Positions 27,051 through 36,153 of a stretch of DNA of 64,000 bases are shown one piece after another; the first letter of the stretch is position 1, and each line of letters starts with the position of its first letter. Location: NCBI GenBank assembly GCA_041391365.1, contig JAWKOC010000001.1, forward strand, positions 558,001 through 622,000. Reading direction: 5' to 3'. Origin of the DNA: JAGRAX01 sp041391365 (GTDB lineage: Bacteria > Bdellovibrionota_G > JALEGL01 > JAGRMV01). The notes under the pieces were generated by a model. The model ran no database searches. It was not told the DNA's origin and saw only the letters and a program-made list of their open reading frames with translations. A program made the translations under genes and the position numbers.

Positions 27051-27713
27051 ATGGAAGACTCAAAAAACAACACAAAGCGTTACACGCATACTCTGTTGCA
27101 AAAACAACGGATGGATTTCGATCATGTAAGATCAGAAATTTCAGACGTCCTTCACAATCAGTTGGGTTCTTCATTGACATCTCTATTGATTCAATTGCAA
27201 GTGATTGTCGATCAAAGCCAAGAACAAAAAACCATTGATCGGATCCAGGAAGTAAGAGAACAAATTCGTGAGTGCTACGATATTGCATCGACTCTCCACA
27301 AAAAACTCAAGAACGACTCCATGAAAAACGAATTTGCAGAGTTTTATCCTTGGCTTGGACAAAAATGTTCAGACTTGTCTGAGCATCTCGGTGTAGATAT
27401 TCAGGTGGATATTCAAGAAGAGGAATGGGAAGAAACTCTTCCATTTTTGGCGAACACAACCATGATTCAACTGGGAAAAACATATTTTGGTCGTGCCACA
27501 GAAAGAGTCTCTCAAAACATACATTTGAAAATTTCTCATCAGAACAATGAGATTTTGTTTTCAGCCACCGACAACTGCTTATCTATTGAAGAATCCAAAC
27601 AAGAATTCGAACATTTGCAAAAAAGAATCGAACTCATGAAGGGAAGTTTTTCGATCGAACACAAAAATAATCTTAACTATTTGAATGTAAAAGTAGGATA
27701 CAAAAATGACTGA
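27051..27713 (+). CDS. Degenerate NarX/DegS-type sensor histidine kinase
   Basis: A 220-residue soluble protein. The segment ISDVLHNQLGSSLTSLLIQLQ near residue 30 matches the HisKA_3 phosphorylation helix of NarX/DegS-like kinases. The last 100 residues resemble a shortened ATPase domain (ATDNC in place of the DNG box, and a final LMKGSFSIEH segment like the usual lGG.l.i), but the N box and G-rich loop are not seen. It overlaps the NarL-like regulator by 8 bp, so it is the likely partner; it may act as a phosphatase or need another protein for kinase activity. Confidence 0.7.
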   Translation: MEDSKNNTKRYTHTLLQKQRMDFDHVRSEISDVLHNQLGSSLTSLLIQLQVIVDQSQEQKTIDRIQEVREQIRECYDIASTLHKKLKNDSMKNEFAEFYPWLGQKCSDLSEHLGVDIQVDIQEEEWEETLPFLANTTMIQLGKTYFGRATERVSQNIHLKISHQNNEILFSATDNCLSIEESKQEFEHLQKRIELMKGSFSIEHKNNLNYLNVKVGYKND

Positions 27714-28377
27714 TAAAAAGCCAACCATCGTGTTAGCCGATGACCATTCCATTTTGAGATCTGGACTCACGATGCTTTTGCAAGCTAGCGGTATGAATGT
27801 CATCGCCGAAGTAGAAAATGGTCATGCTGCAGTCACCGCATGTCTGGATCATCAACCGGATATTCTTATCATTGATATTTCAATGCCTGAGGGTGCTGGG
27901 CTACCCGCCATTGAAAAGGTCAAAAACATATCTCCAAAAACCAAGGTACTTGTATTGACCATGCACAGTGATCCAGCATGGGTGCGATCGGCGATTTCTT
28001 CTGGCGCAAGTGGATATGTTGTCAAAAAATCAGCAGACCAAGTCTTGATCAAGGCCATCAAAGCTGTCATGGATGGAGAAACCTATATCAGCAACAGCAA
28101 TCACGAAATAGAAGAGTATGGTTTGCATTCCTCTCCTGAAGCTGAGCTAGACAAAATCAAAAACAAAAACCTTTTGAGCGAACGTGAAATACAGGTATTG
28201 AAATACATTGCCTATGGATACACCTATCAAGAAATCGCCAAGAAGCTTTTTTTGAGTGTTAAAAGTGTAGAAACTTATCGTTCCCGAATTGGGAAAAAAC
28301 TCAATCTAGATAGCAGAGCCAAATTGGTTCGATTTGCCTTGGATAGCGGATTGATTTCCTCAGACGACTACGTCTAA
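27706..28377 (+). CDS. NarL/FixJ family response regulator
   Basis: A 223-residue transcription factor. Receiver at residues 1-125 (ADDH, phospho-Asp in LIIDISMPEGAG, TMHSD, KKSAD) and a LuxR-type helix-turn-helix at about 155-215 (LSEREIQVLKYIAYGYTYQEIAKKLFLSVKSVETY). It should bind DNA on phosphorylation. Co-transcribed with, and overlapping, the kinase-like gene before it; the M48 lipoprotein downstream might be a target. Confidence 0.93.
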   Translation: MTDKKPTIVLADDHSILRSGLTMLLQASGMNVIAEVENGHAAVTACLDHQPDILIIDISMPEGAGLPAIEKVKNISPKTKVLVLTMHSDPAWVRSAISSGASGYVVKKSADQVLIKAIKAVMDGETYISNSNHEIEEYGLHSSPEAELDKIKNKNLLSEREIQVLKYIAYGYTYQEIAKKLFLSVKSVETYRSRIGKKLNLDSRAKLVRFALDSGLISSDDYV

Positions 28378-28424
28378 ACCCCAGACGTTAAAATCTATTT
28401 CTTTCTTGGAAAATCGTCCAAATC

Positions 28425-28454
28425 GAGATATTCCGATTCGGTCTGGAGATATTC
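28425..28454 (+). repeat. Direct repeat GAGATATTC, 21-bp period, before the M48 gene
   Basis: Two exact 9-base copies at 28425 and 28446, centre spacing 21 bp (two helical turns). The second overlaps the ribosome-binding site and abuts the GTG start. A possible operator for the adjacent NarL-like regulator; inference only. Confidence 0.4.
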
Positions 28455-29240
28455 GTGAACACAAAATTGATCAATTCTTTCATCTGCATTCTAACATCTG
28501 CTTTGTTGCACGCATGTGTCACTCTTGAAACGGGTCAGTCCGTTTTTATGGTGACAAGTGTTGAACAGGAAAAAGAGTTGGGTGAAAAAGGATACGAAGA
28601 AGTTCTAGCCAAAGAAAAAATTTCCAAAGATCCCGCTATGAACGCCGTATTGATGAGAGTTGGAAAACGAATCGCTGCGCAAGCCAACCAACCCAACTTT
28701 GAATGGGAATTCAATTTGATTGAATCCAAACAACTCAATGCATGGTGCATGCCCGGTGGAAAAGTGGCCGTTTATACAGGCATTCTCCCACACATGAAAA
28801 CCGAAGCAGGCATGGCAGTGGTACTCGGTCATGAAGTAGCTCATGCTACCCTTCGACACTCTGGACAACGAATCAGCCAACAAATGGGTTTGAGCACGGC
28901 CTTGCAAATTTTGGCGGGAGGATCGGAAAACAAAACAACGTTGATGGCCTTGATGGGGGTTGCACAGTATGGAGTAATCATGCCATTTGGACGAAAACAT
29001 GAAACGCAGGCAGACTTGCTCGGATTAAAGTACATGGCTCGTGCAGGGTACGATCCACGTGAAGCTTTAGAATTTTGGAAACGTTTTGGTCAAGCTACTG
29101 CAGGAAGCAGTCCTCCCGAGTTTTTGTCAACTCACCCTGGGGCAGATACGAGGATCAAGGATTTGGAAACTCATATGAAAGAAGCGATGCAACTGTACAA
29201 TCAAACATCCTCTCAGTATGGTCAAGGCCAAACACTGTAA
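28455..29240 (+). CDS. M48 family zinc metallopeptidase lipoprotein (LoiP/YcaL-like)
   Basis: A 261-residue lipoprotein with a lipobox LLHAC (Cys 21). The catalytic zinc motif HEVAH lies in VLGHEVAHATLRH (about residue 125) and the third ligand Glu in HETQADLLGLKYMARAGYDP (about 180). Such proteins degrade misfolded outer-membrane proteins in the periplasm. The start codon is GTG with GGAG six bases upstream. Placed 77 bp after the NarL-like regulator, with a direct repeat in between. Confidence 0.92.
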   Translation: MNTKLINSFICILTSALLHACVTLETGQSVFMVTSVEQEKELGEKGYEEVLAKEKISKDPAMNAVLMRVGKRIAAQANQPNFEWEFNLIESKQLNAWCMPGGKVAVYTGILPHMKTEAGMAVVLGHEVAHATLRHSGQRISQQMGLSTALQILAGGSENKTTLMALMGVAQYGVIMPFGRKHETQADLLGLKYMARAGYDPREALEFWKRFGQATAGSSPPEFLSTHPGADTRIKDLETHMKEAMQLYNQTSSQYGQGQTL

Positions 29241-29256
29241 CGTGGAACTTAAAAGC

Positions 29257-31666
29257 TCAAACAGCCTTCCATACCACCGCTAACATTTCGATTCTAAGAT
29301 CAGATTTTTGTGGTTTCAACTCAACTGGATCAACTTTGATAGATTGGGGATTCCATTGTGACTGAATGGCTGCAATTTCCTTTTCCAAGTCTTGCTCAAC
29401 CTTTTCGATTTGCTGTTGCAAATCTTCATGCAGCTCCTTTGCGTGTCCAACATCTTCCTTTTCTTTTCCCATACGGCTCATTCGACCAAAAGTAGTTGAA
29501 GCACGATTGATATTGGTAGCACTCAATGCCTTGCGCCCCAAAAAAGCACCAAAAAGTGTGGTTCCCAAAGAAATATAGGACTGCATTTTCTGTGAACTAT
29601 ACTGAGCTTGTTCTCGTTCAATTTTTTGCTCACTTTTGAGCAACTTTCGCTGCAGGTTTTGAAGTTGTGCGTTGTATTTTTTCTTCAAGGCTTCAACTTC
29701 TTCATCTCGTTTCTCTTTCAAAGAAAGAGCAACTCTTGCAATAAAATCAACTTCACCTTCATGGGGGCGAGAATACATTCCCAATTCACGGTAACAATAA
29801 ACTTGAGTCGCAACTGCTTCATAGCAGTACGACAAAAAATCCTGCTTCCAATTTTTCACAGTCTTTTCAGAAAAAGCCTCTTGAGGAAGATCAGCATAGT
29901 CCCCTACTGCAGATTGAGGTTTTGACCGAAACAAGACATCTTCTTCAAAAATCTCTGCTGGTAGCCCATAGAGAGTTTGACGGTAGAATCATTCAAAACA
30001 TTGATAAATGTCGATCTTCCCAAAAATCGGCCTTTGCTTTACTGTCTTTGAAATGCATTTTGGATTTTCCAAAAATCATTGGAGAATATGTAGTTGTTTG
30101 TCCTACGGATTCCTCCCAATACAATTCATCAATTTGACTAGGAATAAGGGGCTTTGTATGGCTTTTTGAAGCAATGCTTTGATTCTGAACAGTCTTTACA
30201 ATTTTCGATGTATATGAATCCATTGTTTCATAGGCTTTCTTTTCGTTGGCCATCAAATTCTGGATATGATCTTTCGTCAATGGACCTCTGAGATAAGACA
30301 AAACCCATCGTGTGTGAAACATAGTGAGTTCATCTTCGTGAATGTTTTTGCACAAAAAGACTCGGCCTGACAAATTGGATAAACGTTTTCCAATACTCTC
30401 AGAGTCCAAGGAAGATGCATCTTGACTGGACGCAATCGAAAGCCCTTCGATCACTCGATCAACATCCTGTTTTGTTTGTAGCCTTCCAAGAAGCCATGTG
30501 CCAATATTAGATAGACCTTTATAATCTAAATCTACTGGATTTTGTGTTGAAAGCACACATCCCAATCCAAAGGCTCGGGCTTGTTTGAGTAGCGACAACA
30601 TGGGAGCTTTTGAAGGAGGATTTTTTACTGGGGGAAAATATCCAAAAATCTCATCCATGTAAAAAATTGCACGCAAACTAGAAGTTCCAGATTGAGTCCG
30701 AATCCAACCATTTAACTCCGACAATACAGTGGTCACAAAAGACATACGTTGATCATCTGAAAGATGCGAGATATTTAAAATAGAAACTCTTGGCTTTCCA
30801 TCTTGGGTCCACAACAAATGAGGGATGCTTAATTCCTGGCCTTTGTTCCACAATTCGAAACTAGGCGATGCGAGAAGACCATTGATGGAATGCATTAGCT
30901 CAGTGCGTTCTTCCAAAGGATAATAACTCTCAATATCCAGGACTCCCAATGTTGAAAAAGGAGGTTGCTGAATCCACGAAATCATTGTCTGCAAATCAAT
31001 ACTGATGTTTTGTTTCCATTGAAAAAGAATCAAATTGCTTAGAAATACATGCTCCTTGCTTTGAACCCCACATGTCGATTTACCAATCAGCGACAAAAGA
31101 CTCGAAACACAAGCATCTACAGTTTCTTGGAGAGCTTGCGCATCTTCCATGACCTCTTTGCTTGGCACTCGAAACGATCGAAGCAATCGGATGGGAATTC
31201 CAGCAGAACTTCCTGGGGTAAAAATACTCACCCTTGCAGAGTCTTTCAAGCGCTCCAACCGACGTTGATCTTGTCCCCAAGATTGAATACCTTGGCTCCA
31301 TGTTTTGGAGACCTGATCTGCATATGCATGAACACTTAATCCTTTTCGATTGGCCTCGTCTGGATCAACCCATGGCTCAAAGTCACGAACGCTCATCTCA
31401 GGAAAGGTCAAACAAAGATTTCCCAAATCACCCTTGGGATCAATCAAAATAGCCGGAACACCATCCAACATAGCTTCTTCAATCAACGCAAGACAAAGTC
31501 CCGTTTTTCCACTACCCGTCATTCCAACACAGAGTGCATGGGTAGTAAGATCCTTAGAGTCATACAGAAACAGCTGTTCATCAATCCTTGACTTTACTGA
31601 ATCATATTTTTTTCCAAGATAAAAAGATCCGATGCGATCCCACTGAATTGACGTTTTATTTTCCAT
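29257..31666 (-). pseudogene. HerA/FtsK-like (DUF87) ATPase, split by frameshift
   Basis: The N-terminal piece (29993-31666) is a 557-residue ATPase: Walker A GMTGSGKT near residue 50, IDPKGDLGNL, a Walker B-like YMDEIFGY near 335 and STQNPVDLDYKGL sensor segment. The C-terminal piece (29257-29934) has a coiled coil and the segment MYSRPHEGEVDFIARV. In characterised relatives these parts form one protein of about 800 residues. The linking sequence FYRQTLYGLPAEIFEEDVLF is present just upstream of the second piece in its frame, so the break near 29985-29995 needs two small indels. Function unknown; an ATP-driven DNA or protein translocase is likely. Confidence 0.8.
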
Positions 31667-32981
31667 GTCTTAGACTTTCTATTTCTTCAATTTCTTTGGG
31701 TACTGTAGTCAAAACCTCACAACCTGTTTCGGTGACCAAGACATCATCTTCAATTCGTATTCCAATGCCATGATATTTTTCTGGTGCTGTAGGGTGATTT
31801 TTTTGAATGTATAGCCCGGGTTCAACCGTAAATACCATTCCTGGCTCTAGCTTTCTAGAAGCTTCATCTATATAATACAAACCTGTATCGTGCGTATCTA
31901 GACCAAGAAAATGTCCGGTACCATGAGGATAAAAATCCAAATGTTTTTTCTGATCAAAAATAACGTCCACTGTTCCAGTAAGTAGACCAAGATCACAAAG
32001 CCCCTCAATCAGGACTTTAGATGCATACACATGAAGATCATGAAATCGAACACCCGGTTTTACCCTATCGATGGTTTGCTTTTGAGCTTTAAGCACAATA
32101 GAATAAATTTCTTTTTGAGCACTCGAAAATGTCTTTCCAATGGGAAAAGTTCTAGTGATGTCAGAATGATAAAACTCATACTCTCCTCCAGCATCAATCA
32201 ACAACAATTCACCATCTTTTAATACATCATCATTGGAATGATAATGGAGATAGGTAGCGTTGGAGCCAGCTGCCACAATGCTGTTGTATGCTGTTCGTTT
32301 GCAACCGCCGAATTTGAAATGATATTCAATCAATGCTTGCATTTGACCCTCTCCAAGACCCGCTTTGGCTTGCTTGATGGCTTCTATGTGGGCATCAGAG
32401 GAAATCTTTGCAGCTTTTTTCATCAATTCAATTTCGTGCTCAGATTTTTTCAATCTAAGTTCACCAATCGAAACTTTTGGATCATGAACAGAGATCAATC
32501 CTTTTCCGGACCTTCCTTTGCTCATGCGAACTTTTTCCAAGGTTCTTTGCATCAAGCGGTCACCTTCTTCATCTTGACCCATGTGGTAGTAGACGTGTTC
32601 TACATGGGTAAGCAGATTGGGTAGCTTTGATTCGAGATTTAAAATGTCGTGACACTCATCCATGTGAAAGACTTTCAAGGCTCGATCTGTCCCGTACATT
32701 TCCCCATCCCATAACTCTTTTTGGGGGTTTCTTTCTGCACAGAAAAATATACTTTTGTATCCTTTGGGCTGGTTATGATCAGGAATCATTGCAAGAAAAG
32801 CTTGAGGTTGATCAAATCCGGTCAGATAATAAAGACTGGAGTCCTGACGATAGTCCAACGCAACGGATGACCCTCGGAAAATTTCTGGGGCAGCAGGTAA
32901 GAGAAATGCAGCTCCAGGATGCCTGCTCATCAGGGTGTCTCTTCGTTGTTGATATTCTTTGGAAATAGAGGTTTTGATCAT
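31656..32981 (-). CDS. pepP: Xaa-Pro aminopeptidase (aminopeptidase P)
   Basis: A 441-residue cytosolic metallopeptidase that removes N-terminal residues preceding proline. The N-terminal AMP_N domain (SSLYYLTGFDQPQA) precedes the pita-bread fold with the dinuclear metal ligands: Asp in LIDAGGEY, Asp in HSDITRTFP, His in HGTGHFLGLDTHD, Glu in EPGLYI and Glu in IRIEDDVL. The open frame begins at a TTG at 33017; ATG 32981 gives the usual length. The end overlaps the HerA-like gene by 11 bp. Confidence 0.93.
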   Translation of the reverse strand: MIKTSISKEYQQRRDTLMSRHPGAAFLLPAAPEIFRGSSVALDYRQDSSLYYLTGFDQPQAFLAMIPDHNQPKGYKSIFFCAERNPQKELWDGEMYGTDRALKVFHMDECHDILNLESKLPNLLTHVEHVYYHMGQDEEGDRLMQRTLEKVRMSKGRSGKGLISVHDPKVSIGELRLKKSEHEIELMKKAAKISSDAHIEAIKQAKAGLGEGQMQALIEYHFKFGGCKRTAYNSIVAAGSNATYLHYHSNDDVLKDGELLLIDAGGEYEFYHSDITRTFPIGKTFSSAQKEIYSIVLKAQKQTIDRVKPGVRFHDLHVYASKVLIEGLCDLGLLTGTVDVIFDQKKHLDFYPHGTGHFLGLDTHDTGLYYIDEASRKLEPGMVFTVEPGLYIQKNHPTAPEKYHGIGIRIEDDVLVTETGCEVLTTVPKEIEEIESLRHGK

Positions 32982-33017
32982 GGGAAGGAAAATACACCTA
33001 CTTGCATCATTAGGCAA

Positions 33018-33479
33018 CTAGGGTTTGATCCAGATCGTCTTTTTTATTCTCGCAACCACTTCATTTTCTTGGTCTTTTACTTCCAAGACAAAAACAGGCT
33101 CTGCCTTTCCTTCTTTCTTAATATTAGATTCAATCTCTTGCACAGAGGAATCATCGACCTGAAAAGTCGAATGGATCACTCCTCTCCCAGGCTTTAAAAA
33201 TTGAATTTCCGTATGTTTGTCCCGTACTCGGTATTTTTTTCCCAGCTTGTAAAATAAAATAAGGGGAACGAAAGGGTCACACATGGAGAAGATCGATCCT
33301 CCGTAGTGGCTCCCAAACATATTTTGATTGTAAAATCGAAGAGGCATGGAAACTTTGACCACCATATGGGTAGGGTCCATGATTCGAATTCTTACCCCTG
33401 CCCCCATCAGAGGCGGATAAAAATGAAGAAGTCTCATCAAGGTAGAAAATCCCAATTTCGCTTTGATTCGAGTGAGCAT
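33018..33479 (-). CDS. DUF4442 hot-dog thioesterase-like protein
   Basis: A 153-residue protein with hot-dog fold features (FGSHYGGSIFSMCDPF helix, followed by long beta strands) of the DUF4442 family, proposed acyl-CoA thioesterases. The open frame starts at 33515 and there are ATGs at 33485 and 33479; 33479 was chosen because a -10-like box ends 7 bp before it, as for other genes here. Convergence with PepP context gives no substrate. A second DUF4442-type protein lies at 37006. Confidence 0.78.
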   Translation of the reverse strand: MLTRIKAKLGFSTLMRLLHFYPPLMGAGVRIRIMDPTHMVVKVSMPLRFYNQNMFGSHYGGSIFSMCDPFVPLILFYKLGKKYRVRDKHTEIQFLKPGRGVIHSTFQVDDSSVQEIESNIKKEGKAEPVFVLEVKDQENEVVARIKKTIWIKP

Positions 33480-33486
33480 GATCATG

Positions 33487-33515
33487 GATCTAATGGTCTT
33501 TCTACCATCCGTCAA
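33487..33515 (-). promoter_or_regulatory. Candidate promoter of the DUF4442 gene
   Basis: Minus-strand TTGACG and TAGATC with 17 bp between them; the -10 ends 7 bp before ATG 33479. The -10 is weak. Confidence 0.35.
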
Positions 33516-33527
33516 ACCATTCCAGAC

Positions 33528-33556
33528 TTTACAATTTCAATCGGTCCTTCTATATA
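33528..33556 (+). promoter_or_regulatory. Promoter of the DUF2237 gene
   Basis: TTTACA and TATATA separated by exactly 17 bp, with the -10 ending 7 bp before ATG 33564. No ribosome-binding site is present, consistent with a leaderless transcript. Confidence 0.6.
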
Positions 33557-33563
33557 GTCCATC

Positions 33564-33971
33564 ATGCAAGGAATTCAAAAAGACGAAGATACAAATGTGC
33601 TAGGAGAAGAGCTACGTCCATGCTCCATGGATCCTATTACGGGATATGTTCGAGATGGAAAATGTTCCTGTTTTTACCAAGATCCTGGACAACACACGGT
33701 ATGTGTCATCATGACCGAGGAGTTTTTGGAACTTTCCAAAGAGCTTGGCAATGATTTGAGCACCCCCATTCCTGAATTTGGTTTTCAAGGACTCAAAGAA
33801 GGTGATCAGTGGTGTCTATGTGCGGATCGATGGATTCAGGCCCTTGAACTTGGAAAGGCACCCAAAATCGTGCTTTCTTCCACACACCGAAGCGTTTTGA
33901 AAAAAGTCTCTTTGGAAGTTCTAGAAAAATATTCAGCAGATACCGATAAAAAACAAGACTCACTGAACTAG
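33564..33971 (+). CDS. DUF2237 family protein
   Basis: A 135-residue cytosolic protein. NVLGEELRPCSMDPITGYVRDG, HTVCVIMTEEFLELS, GNDLSTPIPEFGFQGLKEGDQWCLCADRW and THRSVL match the DUF2237 family along its whole length, with conserved cysteines that suggest metal or thiol chemistry. Function is not established. Single gene with its own promoter. Its last 12 bp overlap the convergent nitroreductase. Confidence 0.9.
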   Translation: MQGIQKDEDTNVLGEELRPCSMDPITGYVRDGKCSCFYQDPGQHTVCVIMTEEFLELSKELGNDLSTPIPEFGFQGLKEGDQWCLCADRWIQALELGKAPKIVLSSTHRSVLKKVSLEVLEKYSADTDKKQDSLN

Positions 33972-34515
33972 CGTGTAAACTTTATCCAGTGATTTACGAG
34001 AGCTGGGAACCTCTCGATCTTTGAATTCTTGTTGTAGGTCATCTACACTTCCTTGATAGCCAATGGCTACAACACACATGGCTTGGTATTCTTTTGAATC
34101 AAGTTTTGACCACTCCAAAGCTTTTTGGGCGTCAAATCCGCCCATGGCATGTGTCGCAAGACCCATTTTCTGAGCTTGAAACATCATGGACATCATTGCA
34201 GAACCCGCATCAAAACTGACCACCGGTTGAATGCGTGATTGTGATCAAAATTCAATTTGCTGCACAAACACAAGGCTCCGGCATTCTTCGCCCACAATTG
34301 ATTTTTTCTGCCAAAAAAGACAAGATTTGATTTTTCTTTTCTCCCAAGCCTACCAAAAAATGCCAGGGCTGCTCATTGAAACAAGAAGGAGCCCACTGTG
34401 CCGCTTCCATCAATACATCGATCTGAGATGCATTCAATTCCTTTTCAAGAAAAGCTCGCGGAGACCATCGATCGACAAACATGGAATCCAACAGTTCGTT
34501 CTTTTTCTTTCTCAT
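33960..34515 (-). pseudogene. Nitroreductase family flavoprotein, frameshifted
   Basis: Pieces in three frames make one FMN-dependent nitroreductase of about 185 residues. The N-terminal piece has DRWSPRAFLEK and the FMN-binding QWAPSCFNEQPWHFLVG; the middle (KNQLWAKNAGALCLCSK) lies in a second frame and the C-terminal piece (FDAGSAMMSMMFQAQKMGLATHAMGGFD) in a third. The breaks are near 34308 (an A-run) and near 34225. ATG 34515 has AAGG just upstream. Such enzymes reduce nitroaromatics or quinones with NAD(P)H. All family regions are present, so error is more likely than decay. Confidence 0.8.
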
Positions 34516-34534
34516 AGCACCTTTCCATGATTCC

Positions 34535-35404
34535 CTACTTTTCTGGTAGAGGAATCCTCTCATCTTCATCTACAACAGATTCAAATTCATGGTTGGCCCA
34601 CCTTTGTTTGGCCCGCTCAATTTTTTGAGTTGAACTGGATACAAAGTTCCACCATATTTGTTTTTTTTGAGGAAACGGCTTCCCTCCAAAGTACATGATG
34701 TTGGAATCTTCCAAACATGAATATTCGATACTCTGCCCTGGTTTCATCACTGCCATTTGACCTTGTTCGATCACTTTACCATCGATCGTCACAGCTCCTG
34801 AAAAAACATACAACGCTGACTCATGTTCTTCATTCGTCCACAATTGAGCTCGATGCCCCTTGGTTGGCTTTGCACTCAGGCAAAACATAGGACTATATCC
34901 TTTGACTGCACCATTCGTTTGTTGGTACGACCCCAAAAGAATAGAGTACGTGATGGAATCGATATCCATCGTGGGGATGGCTTTGAGACCCTTGTGCAAA
35001 AACGATGGAGCACAATCCTCATCTTCGTCAGGAAGAGCCACCCACATTTGAATACCTTCCATGGTATTCATTCCTTCGAACGGCTCTGTTCTTTCACTGT
35101 GAGAAATACCTCTTCCCGCAGTCATCCAATTGATTTGGCCGGCCTTTATGACTTGAACATTACCGAGGCTATCTCGATGCACGAGCTGACCGGAAAATAA
35201 ATAGGTCATCGTGGACAATCCAATATGGGGATGAGCACGAACTTGAATTTCATATCCATCTTGAATGACATAAGGCCCGATATGATCCCAAAAAATAAAT
35301 GGACCTACCATTTGTTTTCGAGTGTCTGGCAACGATCGCCGAACAAAAAAATTGGATCCCAAAGACTTTTTCTTCGGAAGAAGTATAAAATCAATAGCAG
35401 ACAT
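34535..35404 (-). CDS. Pirin family protein (full length)
   Basis: A 289-residue bicupin. HPHIGLSTMTYLF, HRDSLGN, WMTAGRGISHSER contain the three metal-binding histidines and the glutamate of pirins; the second cupin (about residues 180-275) is also intact. Pirins bind iron, and some have quercetinase activity or act as regulators. The ATG at 35404 overlaps the stop of the second pirin-like gene (TGATG), so they are translated together. Confidence 0.9.
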   Translation of the reverse strand: MSAIDFILLPKKKSLGSNFFVRRSLPDTRKQMVGPFIFWDHIGPYVIQDGYEIQVRAHPHIGLSTMTYLFSGQLVHRDSLGNVQVIKAGQINWMTAGRGISHSERTEPFEGMNTMEGIQMWVALPDEDEDCAPSFLHKGLKAIPTMDIDSITYSILLGSYQQTNGAVKGYSPMFCLSAKPTKGHRAQLWTNEEHESALYVFSGAVTIDGKVIEQGQMAVMKPGQSIEYSCLEDSNIMYFGGKPFPQKKQIWWNFVSSSTQKIERAKQRWANHEFESVVDEDERIPLPEK

Positions 35405-36108
35405 CAAATCTCCATGGGAACTTCAATCCAAAGACAGTGACCATCTCTTTTGCACAAACCTTGAATCGTTTCTCCAGGATTCCATGCCACAGCATCTCGA
35501 GTTTTTGCATTTTCTCCATCTATTTCAAACTCTCCATCAATGATAAACCCAAATACTCCATGGTTTGATTGATGAGGCAAATAAGAAAGTTTTTGCCCAT
35601 TTTTTATAAAGTCGATTCCAAAATAAGCTTGCTGATGAATGGCCAATGTTCCATCTCGACCATCTGGACTTACCAAAAGAGTTCGTCCAACTTGTTCCTT
35701 CCACGAGAATTTCTTTTGATCATAACTGGGAAGAATTCCTGATTCATGTGGAAAAATCCAAATTTGTAAAAGCTTTACGAGGTCTGTGGGTGAAGCATTG
35801 AATTCACTGTGGGCAACACCGGTACCTGCAGACATTCGCTGAACTTCTCCCGCCTGAATCGTAGATGAATTTCCCATAGTATCCTTGTGCGCCAAAGCAC
35901 CTGTCAACACAATGGTCACAATCTCCATGTTCTGATGAGGGTGAGTACCAAAACCTTTCCCAGGAGCAATGGTGTCATCGTTGAGAACTCGCAAAGCACC
36001 AAACCCCATCCGAAGTGGGGTTGTAATAGTCTGCAACCAAAACTATATAGGTTTGAAATAACTTTCATGATCGGCGTATCCACGCCCAGACGATCGATGA
36101 ATTTCCAT
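35404..36108 (-). pseudogene. Pirin/YhaK-like bicupin with frameshifted N-terminus
   Basis: The open part (35404-36036) begins at MGFGALRVLND and contains GTHPHQNMEIVTIVL, AHKDTMGN and MSAGTGVAHSE, giving the metal-binding cupin. The family's first 40 residues are found upstream in scraps of three frames: MEIHRSSGRGYADH from ATG 36108, then QTY, then DYYNPTSDG. Four or so small indels in about 100 bp would restore a normal YhaK-like protein of roughly 233 residues. It overlaps the full-length pirin gene downstream. Role as a quercetinase-like or redox-sensing cupin is by family only. Confidence 0.75.
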
Positions 36109-36153
36109 ACTTCATTCGATAGCTCTGTTTTTCAAAAAAATCAAAAAGCAGGA

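Noticed and set aside
28370..28388. Hairpin acgtct/agacgt after the NarL-like gene as a terminator
   Set aside because: Only a 6-bp stem, overlapping the stop codon and without a T-run; the downstream M48 gene has its own ribosome-binding site, but termination is not supported.
34535..36108. The two pirin-like genes as a recent tandem duplication
   Set aside because: They differ widely in sequence and match different pirin subgroups, so they are more likely an old functional pair.
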